A stretch of DNA of 47,669 nt, taken from NCBI GenBank assembly GCA_000613065.1, contig CBZS010000212.1, positions 1-47,669 on the forward strand. The letters are read 5' to 3'. Below are positions 9,668 through 18,814 of the stretch, in pieces. Made by a program: the position numbers and the translations under genes. The notes under the pieces were generated by a model. It searched no databases. It saw only the letters and a list, made by a program, of their open reading frames with translations, and was not told the origin of the DNA. The first letter of the stretch is position 1. Each line of letters opens with the position of its first letter. Source of the stretch: Richelia intracellularis. GTDB taxonomy: Bacteria > Cyanobacteriota > Cyanobacteriia > Cyanobacteriales > Nostocaceae.

Positions 9668-12010
9668 TTACCAAATCACGCTGCGAGGAAACTGACTCTT
9701 TAAGGCTGGAAATACGGGACAAGGTGATTGTTCTTGTAAATTATCTGGTTTACTCCAAGTAAAAGGTGCTTTCTTCGATGCAGACATCCACAACATCCTT
9801 TTTGCCCGTGTCATAGCCACATACAATAACCGATACTCTTCTGCCATCTTTAAGTATTTAGCTCCCTCCCAAGCCTCCGCAACATTGGGTAAATTTAAGG
9901 AATCCCCATGGAGGGCAGCACGAATTTGAGCGCGAGCAACTTCTGACAAGGTAAAGTTACCCAAAAATTGACTTTGGGGGGGAACCCAAAATCTACCAGG
10001 TATTAAATTATCATGCAAAAAGGGTATAAATACGTAATCCCAATCTAACCCTTTGGCTTTGTGCATGGTAATGATAGTTATCTGTCCTGGTGCAGTGTAT
10101 TTAGCCTCCCAGTTATCGGTTTCCACTGGTTCAAAACGCTCAGAACTTACTATATCACTCAATGTATTGAGCATGGCAGCCATGGAAATACCACCTGCAA
10201 TTTGTTGGTTTACTCGTTCTGCTAGCTTATCGGTGGTAGCAAGTTCGGCTTGAGCATAATTTAATGCCAATCCCAGGAAAGAAATTAACTGATACAAGGG
10301 CAATTCTAATCGAGCGCGGAGTAAACTACGACACAGACGGGCGGCTTTTTGGATTGGCTCTGATTGGCGTGCAGCTAGGGGACTGGGATACAACAATTCC
10401 TCTGGGAGAGTAGCCAGGGCATTCAGGTCTTGAGGCTCAATTAATCGCCGTTGTACCATAACCGTGAGGGCAGCTTTGAGATAATCAGGGGAGTGGGGGC
10501 GATCGCAAAATTGTAGTAGGGTTAATATTTCCTCTGGTACCTGGGAATGGCGTTCTTGTTCACCCACATCATAAAGTATAATTTCATGTTGTTTACAGAT
10601 GGGTTGTAGAGCTTCTGACAACCATCTTCCCTGGCGGTTTTCCCGGACTAGGATAGCGGCATTAGACTTACTCACATCATCCTGCGAGAATAATTCTATT
10701 ACCTTTTGACTCAGTAGCTCTACTGTATGTTGAATATCGCGGGGTGTATGTAATTCTAGTCCCTTCCCTACTGCTTGGGGATTGGCATTTGGTTGGGGAT
10801 CGTCAATATCAACGGGGTGAATTTCTTGGGAACGGAAGGGTGAAGTGTGTTGTGGTTTACTACAAGAGCTATTGACCCATGAAAGGACAAAGTTAGCAGC
10901 CTCAATGACTATTCTAGTACTGCGACCAGCTCGATCCATGGTTGCTAATTTGCCTTGCTTATCGCAGTGTTCGCAAAATTTCCGGAAAAAGATAGGGTCA
11001 GCAGGGGTAAAGGTAGAGTTAATGGCTTGGTTGGGATCGCCAACACGTACTAAGTTAATTAGGGGTGGACTACTCTGATGTTCTTCTACTTCTGCTGCTA
11101 GGGTTTCCAGTAATTGTGTTTGTAGGGGACTAGAATCTTGAGCTTCATCTTCAAAAACAGCAAATACTTGGTTCTGTTCAATCTTCCGAGCTGTGGGGTT
11201 TTCTAGGACTCGTAACGCCGCGAGAATCATGTCATCATAATCGATAAAATCCTGCGTTCGCATTAAGTTCTCATATTGCTCGTACAATCCCGCAGCTATA
11301 TGTAAAATTGCGTAGTCATCGGTAGTATATTTACTTAATTCTCGCAAGTATGCGGGAAACATTCCCGAACTTTTAGCTTCATGAATCACCGTCGATGCTA
11401 AATTTGGTAAAACTTCCGTCCTTAGCACAGATTGACGACGCAACCGTTCCGTTTGTTCCCCATCAAACTGCATCCCTTCTAACAAGCGGTAATAATATTC
11501 TGGATGCTTACTAATCCATTGTTCTACCGCAGTACGAATGAAACGGTGGGACTGATTGGGTGTAATTAAAGAAACATTCTCCAACTCCAAACCAGATAAA
11601 TCTGGGTGACGCTTAGCAATATTCAACGCCAAACCATGGAGGGTATGTACCACAAACCCAGTTTGGGGTAGAGATAAATCATCCCGCAGATATTGACGAA
11701 TTTTTGCCTTAATATTTGCCGCAGCAGAACGCGTAAAAGTCACAACCACCAATTGACGGACTTTGGGGGGACGGGAAACATTGGAAAATTGGGAATATTG
11801 ACGTGCGAACGCAATTGCTGCACCAGCAGCTATACCCGTAGATTTGCCAGCACCAGGAACAGCAGATACTGCCAAGGATCCAGATTTCCATTCAGCCATT
11901 TGTCGCTGCCCTGCACGTAAGCCGTTACGAATGGTTAAAATTGCCTGTTCTCTGAGTAAGGAAGCAGGGGATGGAGATTCAATTTCTACGGAGTGGGATT
12001 CTGACGGCAC
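9668..12010 (-). CDS. UvrD/Rep-type superfamily 1 DNA helicase
   Basis: 780 aa, GTG start at 12010. SF1A helicase motifs in order: Walker A SAVPGAGKSTGIAAG near residue 50, motif Ia LVVVTFTRSAAANIKAKI, motif II VFEDEAQDSSPLQ, motif III RVGDPNQAINSTF, motif V ITIITMHKAKGLDWDYVFIP and motif VI RLLYVAMTRAKRML near the C-terminus. The DEAQD box and PGAGKS loop differ slightly from Escherichia coli UvrD but suit a cyanobacterial UvrD-like subgroup. Expected role: 3'-5' DNA unwinding in repair or replication restart. It stands alone. Which paralogue (UvrD, PcrA, Rep) cannot be decided. Confidence 0.88.
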   Translation of the reverse strand: MPSESHSVEIESPSPASLLREQAILTIRNGLRAGQRQMAEWKSGSLAVSAVPGAGKSTGIAAGAAIAFARQYSQFSNVSRPPKVRQLVVVTFTRSAAANIKAKIRQYLRDDLSLPQTGFVVHTLHGLALNIAKRHPDLSGLELENVSLITPNQSHRFIRTAVEQWISKHPEYYYRLLEGMQFDGEQTERLRRQSVLRTEVLPNLASTVIHEAKSSGMFPAYLRELSKYTTDDYAILHIAAGLYEQYENLMRTQDFIDYDDMILAALRVLENPTARKIEQNQVFAVFEDEAQDSSPLQTQLLETLAAEVEEHQSSPPLINLVRVGDPNQAINSTFTPADPIFFRKFCEHCDKQGKLATMDRAGRSTRIVIEAANFVLSWVNSSCSKPQHTSPFRSQEIHPVDIDDPQPNANPQAVGKGLELHTPRDIQHTVELLSQKVIELFSQDDVSKSNAAILVRENRQGRWLSEALQPICKQHEIILYDVGEQERHSQVPEEILTLLQFCDRPHSPDYLKAALTVMVQRRLIEPQDLNALATLPEELLYPSPLAARQSEPIQKAARLCRSLLRARLELPLYQLISFLGLALNYAQAELATTDKLAERVNQQIAGGISMAAMLNTLSDIVSSERFEPVETDNWEAKYTAPGQITIITMHKAKGLDWDYVFIPFLHDNLIPGRFWVPPQSQFLGNFTLSEVARAQIRAALHGDSLNLPNVAEAWEGAKYLKMAEEYRLLYVAMTRAKRMLWMSASKKAPFTWSKPDNLQEQSPCPVFPALKSQFPRSVIW

Positions 12011-12115
12011 TGGCTTTGTAAAATTGCGGTCTAATTCAAATTTTAGATTTTATTAGCTGTTTGTGGGTAATTCTGGTAACAAATAATTATGATTTTTAGT
12101 TGGAAAAGTAAGAAA

Positions 12116-12353
12116 TACCATCTCTCTACCCAACGCTTTGCACCAGAAAGAGCGGAAGATAAAACCAAACCCTTTACTCATAAACCTTTTGGGGAAGGTA
12201 TTTGCGAGACTAGAAATAAAACTTTTTGCAGCTTCCCTTGTGCGCGGGTATGATTGGGAACTTGTTTCAGGACAAAATTTGGATATAGTTATGGTTCCTA
12301 CACCCCGTCCCTACGATAAGTTGTTAGTGAATTTTCGCCGTTTATCGAGTTAA
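12116..12353 (+). pseudogene. Cytochrome P450 C-terminal relic lacking the heme-cysteine loop
   Basis: The frame beginning at 12116 reads QRFAPERAEDKTKPFTHKPF, the stretch just before the P450 heme loop. From about 12190 a different frame reads LGKVFARLEIKLFAASLVRG and then YDWELVSGQNLDIVMVPTP, the helix after the heme cysteine and the C-terminal strands. The expected GGGxRxC between PFG and LGK is missing, so a deletion of about eight codons removed the heme ligand and shifted the frame. The N-terminal 350 or so residues are absent. Pattern resembles CYP110/120-type cyanobacterial P450s. Non-functional. Confidence 0.7.
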
Positions 12354-12504
12354 TAAAAGTGTGGGTTTAAGATTATAAATTGAAATGGCGACGAAAGCGG
12401 CGATCGCGTTTATCTGACTTTTGGCGATTACAAGTATTTATAATTATGATTGTGATTCTGCAATTTAAACTAGCATCATACAATATTCAATTAGGATACA
12501 GATT

Positions 12505-12909
12505 ATGCAAGTTTTCCCTATCAGACTAAAACCAAATATAGATTAAAAAAAAAGCTTAAAAAACTTCGCCTTAGAACACAACATTCAAGCTGGATTTCTT
12601 GTGACTGCGGTTGGTAGTTTAAAACAGGCTAATATTCGGTTTGCGAATCAGCAGCAAGGTACAATTATCACAGATAAATTTGAAATCATAGCTCTCAGTG
12701 GAACTCTTGCTAATACAGGGTTACACCTGCATATCGCCATTCGTGAACGATATGGTAAAGTCATAGCTGGACATCTGAATCCAGGCTGCATTATTTACAC
12801 AACCGCAGAAATAATTATCGGTACTATAGAAGATTTTCAATTTATCAGAGCCATAGACAAAAAAACAGGTTATTTAGAATTAGATATTTTGCCGCAAAAT
12901 ACAGGGTAA
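12505..12909 (+). pseudogene. PPC/DUF296-domain protein gene, nonsense-interrupted and 3'-trimmed by an IS
   Basis: From ATG 12505 the frame is MQVFPIRLKPNID, then TAA at 12544, then continues in phase through FALEHNIQAGFLVTAVGSLK to the end. Core PPC features are present: TAVGSLKQANIRFANQ, the LHLHIAI metal-site histidines and GHLNPGCIIYTTAEIII. PPC proteins are small trimeric domains found alone in bacteria and in AT-hook proteins of plants; the bacterial role is unclear. Its last three codons and stop lie in the first bases of the ISAs1 inverted repeat (12902 onward), so the natural 3' end was replaced. A GTG at 12601 could start a shortened product. Confidence 0.7.
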
Positions 12910-12970
12910 GCGCATCTAATTTTGTAGTGAAAATTACAGATTGTTGTACAGAATTGTGAGGCATGTCTTG

Positions 12971-13180
12971 ATTGTCAAGTGCGAAGCCCAACCCCCTTTG
13001 GGGGGGTACTGGAGGGGCATCGCCAAAAAAAGTTGACGCAACTGGGGAACGCTTCCCTAGATTCCGTGGTGCCAGGTAGGGGCATCAAGACCTTGAGTAA
13101 GCCCAATAAACACTCATACCCCCACCTGGCACTCCCCTACCCCACCCAATCTTCCCCAGTTCCTGGAACACTCGTGGGGC
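12971..13180. other. GC-rich segment with long imperfect inverted repeats
   Basis: This stretch is clearly richer in G and C runs than its surroundings. Two nested complementary pairs occur: AACTGGGGAA near 13040 with TTCCCCAGTT near 13153, and inside them GTGCCAGGTAGGGG near 13070 with CCCCCACCTGGCAC near 13120. Together they would fold as one long hairpin of about 130 nt. An alternative pairing GTAGGGG/CCCCTAC is possible. I do not recognise it as tmRNA, RNase P RNA, SRP RNA or a group II intron domain. It lies within the IS ends, ahead of the transposase. Confidence 0.4.
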
Positions 13181-13265
13181 ACAAAAATGGAGATTTAAGT
13201 ATTAAAGAAGTTAAGTCGTATGCTAAGGACGCAAAGGGTCTATCTGAACTGAACAGCTTAGTCTA

Positions 13266-14539
13266 ATGGTATCTCTGAGAAGAAGGCTTGCGCCTACGGG
13301 TTTCAAATCTTCAAAACCAAAGATTAAAAGCTCAAAAAATTTGAGTATAGCCAATGCCACTGCATTGACAGAAAAAATGTCATTAGTTTTTAGTGAGATA
13401 GAAGACCCACCTGTAGAAAGAACCCGTGTCCATTTATTAACAGATATTTTAATCATTGGAATACTATCAGTGATTGCAGCAGGTAAGGGATGGGAGGACA
13501 TGGAAAATTATGGATTGAGTAAATACGACTGGTTGGAGCAGTTTTTAGATTTACCAGAGGGCATCCCAAGTGCAGATACCTTTCGACGGGTGTTTGAACC
13601 CATTAACCCAAAAGTATTTGAGCGATGCTTTCGACGTTGGGTACAATCAATACTTGAAGCCCCAGGAGCACAGGTAATTCCCATTGATGGTAAAACCTTC
13701 AAAGGTTTCTATGATAGAGAACAGGGTAAATCAGCGTTACATCTAGTTAGTGCATGGTCGATTGATTTATCGTCTTGTTTTAGGACAAGTAAAACAAGAC
13801 GATAAATCAATCGAATGAAATTACAGCAATCCCTGCATTATTGGAATTATTAGACATGGCTGGATGTATTATTTCGATTGATGCCATGGGTACGCAAACA
13901 GCAATTGCATCCCAAATATTGAATGCAAAAGCAGATTATGTTTTAGCACTCAAAGGTAATCATCCTACACTTTACGGACAAGTTAAAAATTGGTTTGAGC
14001 AACAGTTATCTCAAGGCTTTAAAAGTATTATCCATAGTTATGATAAACGGGTAGAGAAAGGTCATCATCGTACTGAAAAACGTCAAAATTGGTGTGTTCC
14101 TATTTCTCAACTGCAAACTTTGCATAACCAAGACAATTGGGTTGGTCTTAAATGGGTTGTCATGGTTGTGCGGGTACCACATCTTTGGAATCAAACAACC
14201 CCTGCGTAAAGTTCAGTTTTATCAACTAGTTTCAATTGTGATGCTCGTACCTTAGGACAATTGATTCGTCTTCATTGGGGTGTGGAAAATGGGTTGCATT
14301 GGACTTTAGATGTCACTTTTTCTGAAGATGCTTGTGGTGTCCGTACTGGTCATGTTCCACAAAACTTAGCACTTCTGCGGCGAATAGCTCTTAATGCTTT
14401 AAACCTAGAGCAATCTTTGAAACCTAGTAATCGCCAAAAATCTAATCGAGCCGCTATGGATAATAATTATATGCTGACTGTTCTTACTGCTTGTTTATCC
14501 CAACATGATGATGAGACCTCTCAACCCGCTTGTCAATAG
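13266..14539 (+). pseudogene. ISAs1-family transposase, frameshifted
   Basis: The family-typical part starts near ATG 13377 (MSLVFSEIEDPPVERTRVHL) and includes DILIIGILSVIAAGKGWEDM, the IPSADTFRRVFEPINP block and the catalytic-core VIPIDGKTFKGFYD. The frame breaks twice around 13759-13813, resumes at 13841 (MAGCIISIDAMGTQTAIASQ), stops at 14207 within a second damaged region, and finishes with IRLHWGVENGLHWTLDVTFS at 14261-14539. At least three lesions make it inactive. The DDE residues expected in DGK, DAMG and the E of VEN are still readable. Confidence 0.85.
13759..13813. repeat. Perfect 24-bp inverted repeat with 7-nt loop inside the transposase
   Basis: Positions 13759-13782 and 13790-13813 are exact complements around GGACAAG. 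In related frames this place should read RLVLGQVKQDDKSNEIT; the right arm has four extra bases (ATCG) that mirror the tip of the left arm, and the left arm is also out of phase. This is the signature of template switching that perfects a quasi-palindrome, and it explains the local frameshifts. Confidence 0.7.
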
Positions 14540-14580
14540 AATTTGAGATGCGCTTACCCTGACTTTACATCCTATCCTAT

Positions 14581-15969
14581 TCAAAACCTAAGAAGTTGCT
14601 TAAGAAATGATAATTTACCTTTGTAGGGAGGATATCGCCAATTAATATCCAACCACTGAGGATTTTTGTATATACTTTTGTAGTGGGAAAAAGTATCAAA
14701 ACTAGCTTTACCATGATATCTACCCATACCACTTTCACCCACACCCCCAAATGGTAAAGATGGAAGACTAAAATGCATCATGGTATCGTTGAGACAAACT
14801 CCCCCAGATGAGGTTGATTCTAGTACTTGTTTTTGGATATTTTGATTACGAGAAAATAGGTATAAAGCCAAGGGTTTGGGAAGGGAATTAATTGCCGCGA
14901 ACGCTGTGGAGATATCTGTATATGTAATGATGGGTAAAATAGGGCCAAAAATCTCTTCTTGCATCACTTTATCTTCCCAGTTCACATTATCCATAACTGT
15001 GGGAGCAATATAAAGTTCATCCCGATTTTTCTCCCCTCCAAGTATAATTTTATCTGCTTGTAATAGTTTCTCTAGCCTGTCAAAATGTTTGTAATTGATG
15101 ATTCTGGCATAGTCGGGACTCAGTTGTGGATTATCGCCATATGTTGTTTGTAAATGTTGTTTAAATCCTGCTAATAAATCATCTTTAATGCGGTGATTAA
15201 CTAACAAATAATCTGGTGCTAAACAACTTTGTCCAGCATTCAAAAATTTTCCCCAAGTCAGACGTTTAATAGTTTTATTAATATCTATATCTGTATCAAT
15301 AATACAGGGATTTTTCCCCCCTGTTTCTAATGTTACTGGTGTTAAGTGTTTTGCCGCAGCTGTCATGACAATTTTGGCAACAGAGGTACCACCAGTAAAG
15401 AAAATATGGTCAAACTTCTCTGAGAGTAAGTTTTGACTAGTTTCTATACCCCCTTCTACCACAGTGATATATTCGGGAGAGAAGTTTTTAGCAATAATTT
15501 CGGCCACTAAACCAGAAGTGTGAGGAGCTAATTCTGATGGCTTAATTATGGCACAGTTTCCCGCTGCCATCGCCCCAATTAAGGGTGCTATTACTAACTG
15601 TAATGGATAATTCCAAGCCCCAAGAATTAACACCACCCCCAACGGTTCTGGACAAATTGTGGCTGATGCTGGTAATAATTGCCAAGGTACTCTCGCTTTT
15701 TGGGGTTTACTCCAACATTTAAGATGTTTGAGAGCATCGTCAATCTCTTTATTCAGAATAGTTATTTCCGCAGCAAAACTTTCAAATTGGGGCTTATTTA
15801 AATCCAGTTGCAAAGATTGATATACTCTGTCTTCACTATCAGTTATTAATTGTTTAAGCTTGTTTAATTGTTGGATTCTAAACTCAATATTCTTAGTATC
15901 CCCAGAAGCAAAATATTCTTTCTGTCTACAAACAATTTCACTGACTAAGATATTAGATATCATATTCAT
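14581..15969 (-). CDS. Aldehyde dehydrogenase, class 3 (fatty-aldehyde type)
   Basis: 462 aa, oxidises aldehydes with NAD(P)+. Seen: GVVLILGAWNYPLQLVIAPL, AGNCAIIKPSE, cofactor loop FFTGGTSVAKIV, the general-base Glu in PVTLETGGKNPCIID and the catalytic Cys in NAGQSCLAPDYLLV. The C-terminus has FGGVGESGMGRYHGKASFDT. The length and lack of an N-terminal extension fit ALDH3; cyanobacterial members act on fatty aldehydes. The start ATG at 15969 directly abuts the stop of the upstream kinase gene (zero-base gap), so the two are probably co-transcribed. An alternative start at the third codon is possible. Confidence 0.92.
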   Translation of the reverse strand: MNMISNILVSEIVCRQKEYFASGDTKNIEFRIQQLNKLKQLITDSEDRVYQSLQLDLNKPQFESFAAEITILNKEIDDALKHLKCWSKPQKARVPWQLLPASATICPEPLGVVLILGAWNYPLQLVIAPLIGAMAAGNCAIIKPSELAPHTSGLVAEIIAKNFSPEYITVVEGGIETSQNLLSEKFDHIFFTGGTSVAKIVMTAAAKHLTPVTLETGGKNPCIIDTDIDINKTIKRLTWGKFLNAGQSCLAPDYLLVNHRIKDDLLAGFKQHLQTTYGDNPQLSPDYARIINYKHFDRLEKLLQADKIILGGEKNRDELYIAPTVMDNVNWEDKVMQEEIFGPILPIITYTDISTAFAAINSLPKPLALYLFSRNQNIQKQVLESTSSGGVCLNDTMMHFSLPSLPFGGVGESGMGRYHGKASFDTFSHYKSIYKNPQWLDINWRYPPYKGKLSFLKQLLRF

Positions 15970-17079
15970 TTATTCCTGTTTCACAGGTAAATCAACAGTA
16001 AATACACTACCCTTACCCGGTTCCGAACTTACTTGAATAGTACCTTGGTGTGCTTCCACAATGCGACGCGAGAGATATAATCCTAAGCCACTACCAGAAC
16101 GTTTATGACTTCCAGGACGAAATCTTTCAAACAAAGTAGCTTGTTCTTCCACAGGGATACCTTGACCTGTATCCGCTACTTCAATCTTGATATAATCATC
16201 CCCGTGGTTAGGTACAGCTAGTCGTAAAGTAATAGAACCACTATCGGTAAATTTAATGGCATTACCAACCAAATTAGTAAATAGTCGATGCAATTCCAAG
16301 CGATCGCCCATTGCAATAGTATTTTTTATTTCTTTGTTTTCAGTACTTATATTTAGCTTTTTCCCTTCTGCTAGTGGCGTTAATTCATCAGCAACTTCAG
16401 TTATCAAGCCTTTGATCTCAACCGCTTGAAAGGTTAAATTTTTACGTCCAGCTTCAAAACGATATACTTCTAATAAGGTATTAACCATGGAAAGTAAGTT
16501 ACTATTACTACGTGCCAGAATAGTCATTGCTTCTGCCATGGATGGTGATAATTCCCCCAAAGCACCCTCTAAAAACAGCATCATCATGCGCTCTGCAGCC
16601 ACTAGGGGAGTGCGTAAATCGTGGGTGAGACGAGAAACAAAATCTTGACGCTGGCGATCAATTTCATCCCTTTCATCTATACTATGCTTTAACCGCACTA
16701 GCGATCTTACCCTTGCTAGTAATTCATCCACTGTCACCGGTTTGCGGATAAAGTCATCTGCACCTAAATCTAGTCCATGTGCCACATTGGGTGAATCGTG
16801 AGCGGTAATTAATAAAATTGGTACAAATAATATATCTGGATTCTCTCGGATTTTTTGAGTAACCTCATAGCCATCCATCCCGGGCATCATCACATCGAGT
16901 AATATCAAATCAAAAGCGGACTCAGTGAGTCTTGCCAGTGCGGTAAGACCATTTCCTGCTGTAGTTACAGCATAACCTTCTTCTTCCAAAATGGTTTTGA
17001 TTAGAAATACATTGTCGGGAGAATCGTCCACAACTAATATTTTGTCAGCGGATGGCGCACTCATGAAGCCTTTACTCAC
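15970..17079 (-). CDS. Response regulator-histidine kinase hybrid
   Basis: 369 aa, cytoplasmic, no membrane segment. An N-terminal receiver domain has acidic pair DDS near residue 19 and phospho-acceptor Asp62 in LILLDVMMPGMDGYEV, with the conserved Thr/Lys side (LLITAHD, FIRKPV). A short linker leads to the HisKA box RLTHDLRTPLVAAERMMM near 155 and a HATPase domain with N box LFTNLVGNAIKFTDSG, G1 VADTGQGIP, F box ATLFERFRPG and G2 GSGLGLYLSRRIVEAHQG. An inverted receiver-kinase order is common in cyanobacteria. The signal and target are unknown. It precedes the aldehyde dehydrogenase gene without a gap. Confidence 0.92.
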   Translation of the reverse strand: MSKGFMSAPSADKILVVDDSPDNVFLIKTILEEEGYAVTTAGNGLTALARLTESAFDLILLDVMMPGMDGYEVTQKIRENPDILFVPILLITAHDSPNVAHGLDLGADDFIRKPVTVDELLARVRSLVRLKHSIDERDEIDRQRQDFVSRLTHDLRTPLVAAERMMMLFLEGALGELSPSMAEAMTILARSNSNLLSMVNTLLEVYRFEAGRKNLTFQAVEIKGLITEVADELTPLAEGKKLNISTENKEIKNTIAMGDRLELHRLFTNLVGNAIKFTDSGSITLRLAVPNHGDDYIKIEVADTGQGIPVEEQATLFERFRPGSHKRSGSGLGLYLSRRIVEAHQGTIQVSSEPGKGSVFTVDLPVKQE

Positions 17080-17588
17080 TCAGAGGATAATAGTTTGATT
17101 GTGTATGTTACAGCAGTAAGTATAGAGGTTAAGATACCAATTCAGTAATGCTAAAATTTCCGGCGTTGCTGAATCAGGTAGGAAGGAGAAAGGGGAGATA
17201 AAACAAGCAACTGACGGCTATCAACCATAGATGATTAATCTTGATTACAGAATAGATGCTCTAGCACAACATATTGAGTCATACAGCGTTCGCTAGTCTA
17301 CACTATTAGGAAAATTAATAAAGTATATTGACTGCTAATACGTGATATTGTAAATGAGAGTATATTATTGTTGCTAGACTTAAAACTATTTCCACTATTT
17401 CATATAAACAATATTGGAAAACTCAATATTTATACTCAATGTGATCGCAGTTTACTCCGCGAAATATAACGTCATATTGTGTTCAAATACTAGAAAAGCC
17501 TGCTTTGATGTTCTGTATGCAAATATATTAACTCAGCACCACGGAGTTTATTTATGCTGATTACTTCTAAAAATAACTCACAAAAAGC
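17080..17588. other. Intergenic region
   Basis: About 510 bp between divergent genes, so both promoters should lie here. GGCGTTGCTGAATCAGG near 17161 resembles one terminal arm of the MITE family at 27.9 and 35.4 kb, a possible solo end. No coding frame or RNA gene is visible. Confidence 0.5.
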
Positions 17589-18614
17589 ATGGCTCAAGCA
17601 TCTTCCCAAGATCCAAAATCAACAAGTTTAACTAATCTTAGGTTTATTGCTAATCCAAGTTCTGAATTTTATTCTATTTTCTCTCAAAGAGAAATTTTAG
17701 ATATCATTCAAGTATTGGAAAGTTGTAAGGAAATACCTCTAAAATATGCTTATAAAGGTAAAGGTGCAAAGAACTGGGATAGTTTTTACCGCAAATACCT
17801 TCTACCTAGATGGTACCGCACTTATAACGTAGAGTTTTGGCTGTTAAATAAAGCTTTACAGTCTATAGCTAAGATATCAAGTAGTAATCATAACTTTAAT
17901 ATTATAGATGTTGGAGCCGGGAACTCACTATCTGTAAAAAGGTTTATCTACAGCCTGAATAAATTATTTACGGTAACCCAGTATATTGCCTGTGATATAA
18001 GTGAAGATTTACTCAAAATATCGCAAAACAATATAACGGAGTGGTTTCCAAACATTGGATTTAAAAGTTTACAAATAGATATAGAAAGGAATCAAGTTCC
18101 CAATTGCTTAACTAGTGATGAAGATCTAAACATATTTTTACACCTAGGTGTAACTATTGGTAATCATCGAAATAGAATTAAAGCTTTGCAAAATTTCCGA
18201 GCCAGTATGGGTAAACATGACTTATTTCTATTTACCAATGAACTCGGCGATAATTCAAAATTTATAGGTGCTTGTCATCATGGTAAACAAATTTATGAAT
18301 GGATGCAGAAAAATCTAGGGATATCTCCAGACGGTTGTGAACTAATTAGAAAATATGATCCTAATATAGATAGTATAGTTGCTACCATGAAATTTATTGG
18401 TAACCAGACTCTAGATTTTCAATGTCAGCAAAAAAAGATAAATAAGAAAGTTGAATTTTTTGCTAATGAAGAGATTACGTTGTGGAGATTTCACAAATAT
18501 ACAATTTCGGAGATCAAGGAAGAATTAGAACAGGCTGGATTGCAATTAGTTGAATATATCACCGATAGGAAGCAGTCCCATGTTATGGTAATTTGCTCTG
18601 TGAAACAAATATAG
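17589..18614 (+). CDS. EgtD-like SAM-dependent methyltransferase
   Basis: 341 aa. The SAM-binding motif I is NIIDVGAGNSLSVKRFIY near residues 103-120 and an acidic motif II is QYIACDISEDLLKIS. FLHLGVTIGNHRNRIKALQN matches the GSSIGN-type motif of the histidine-specific methyltransferase family (PF10017), whose founder EgtD trimethylates histidine for ergothioneine. No egtB-like gene is adjacent, so the substrate is open: histidine, another amino acid, or a peptide. AT-rich relative to neighbours. The ATG at 17589 is the first in frame. Confidence 0.7.
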   Translation: MAQASSQDPKSTSLTNLRFIANPSSEFYSIFSQREILDIIQVLESCKEIPLKYAYKGKGAKNWDSFYRKYLLPRWYRTYNVEFWLLNKALQSIAKISSSNHNFNIIDVGAGNSLSVKRFIYSLNKLFTVTQYIACDISEDLLKISQNNITEWFPNIGFKSLQIDIERNQVPNCLTSDEDLNIFLHLGVTIGNHRNRIKALQNFRASMGKHDLFLFTNELGDNSKFIGACHHGKQIYEWMQKNLGISPDGCELIRKYDPNIDSIVATMKFIGNQTLDFQCQQKKINKKVEFFANEEITLWRFHKYTISEIKEELEQAGLQLVEYITDRKQSHVMVICSVKQI

Positions 18615-18814
18615 TAAATGTTATTTAAACGAGGTACATATTTAACTTAATCCGATCTTCTAGAAAAACTTCTGTTGATATCAACTTTCTAGATTTATCC
18701 ATAGAGACAGTTTAAAATCTAAAACTTGTACTGAGCAGTTTGACAAGCTCGCTGTATCACATATCCCTCTCTGGAGTAACTCCGGGAGGATAGTACCCAA
18801 AATTGAGGTGATGA

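Larger units (their letters stand above)
12902..14561 (+). mobile_element. ISAs1-type insertion sequence, copy 1
   Basis: Inverted repeats CAGGGTAAGCGCATCT at 12902-12917 and its exact complement at 14546-14561 define a 1.66-kb element. It contains one frameshifted ISAs1-family transposase. A second, truncated and interrupted copy on the minus strand starts at 37295 with CAGGGTAAGCCCATCT. No clear target duplication is visible. The segment between the left repeat and the transposase is unusually long (about 360-475 bp) and GC-rich; see the separate entry. Confidence 0.85.

Noticed and set aside
12971-13180. tmRNA, RNase P RNA, SRP RNA or group II intron domain
   Set aside because: None of the conserved core sequences of these RNAs is present.
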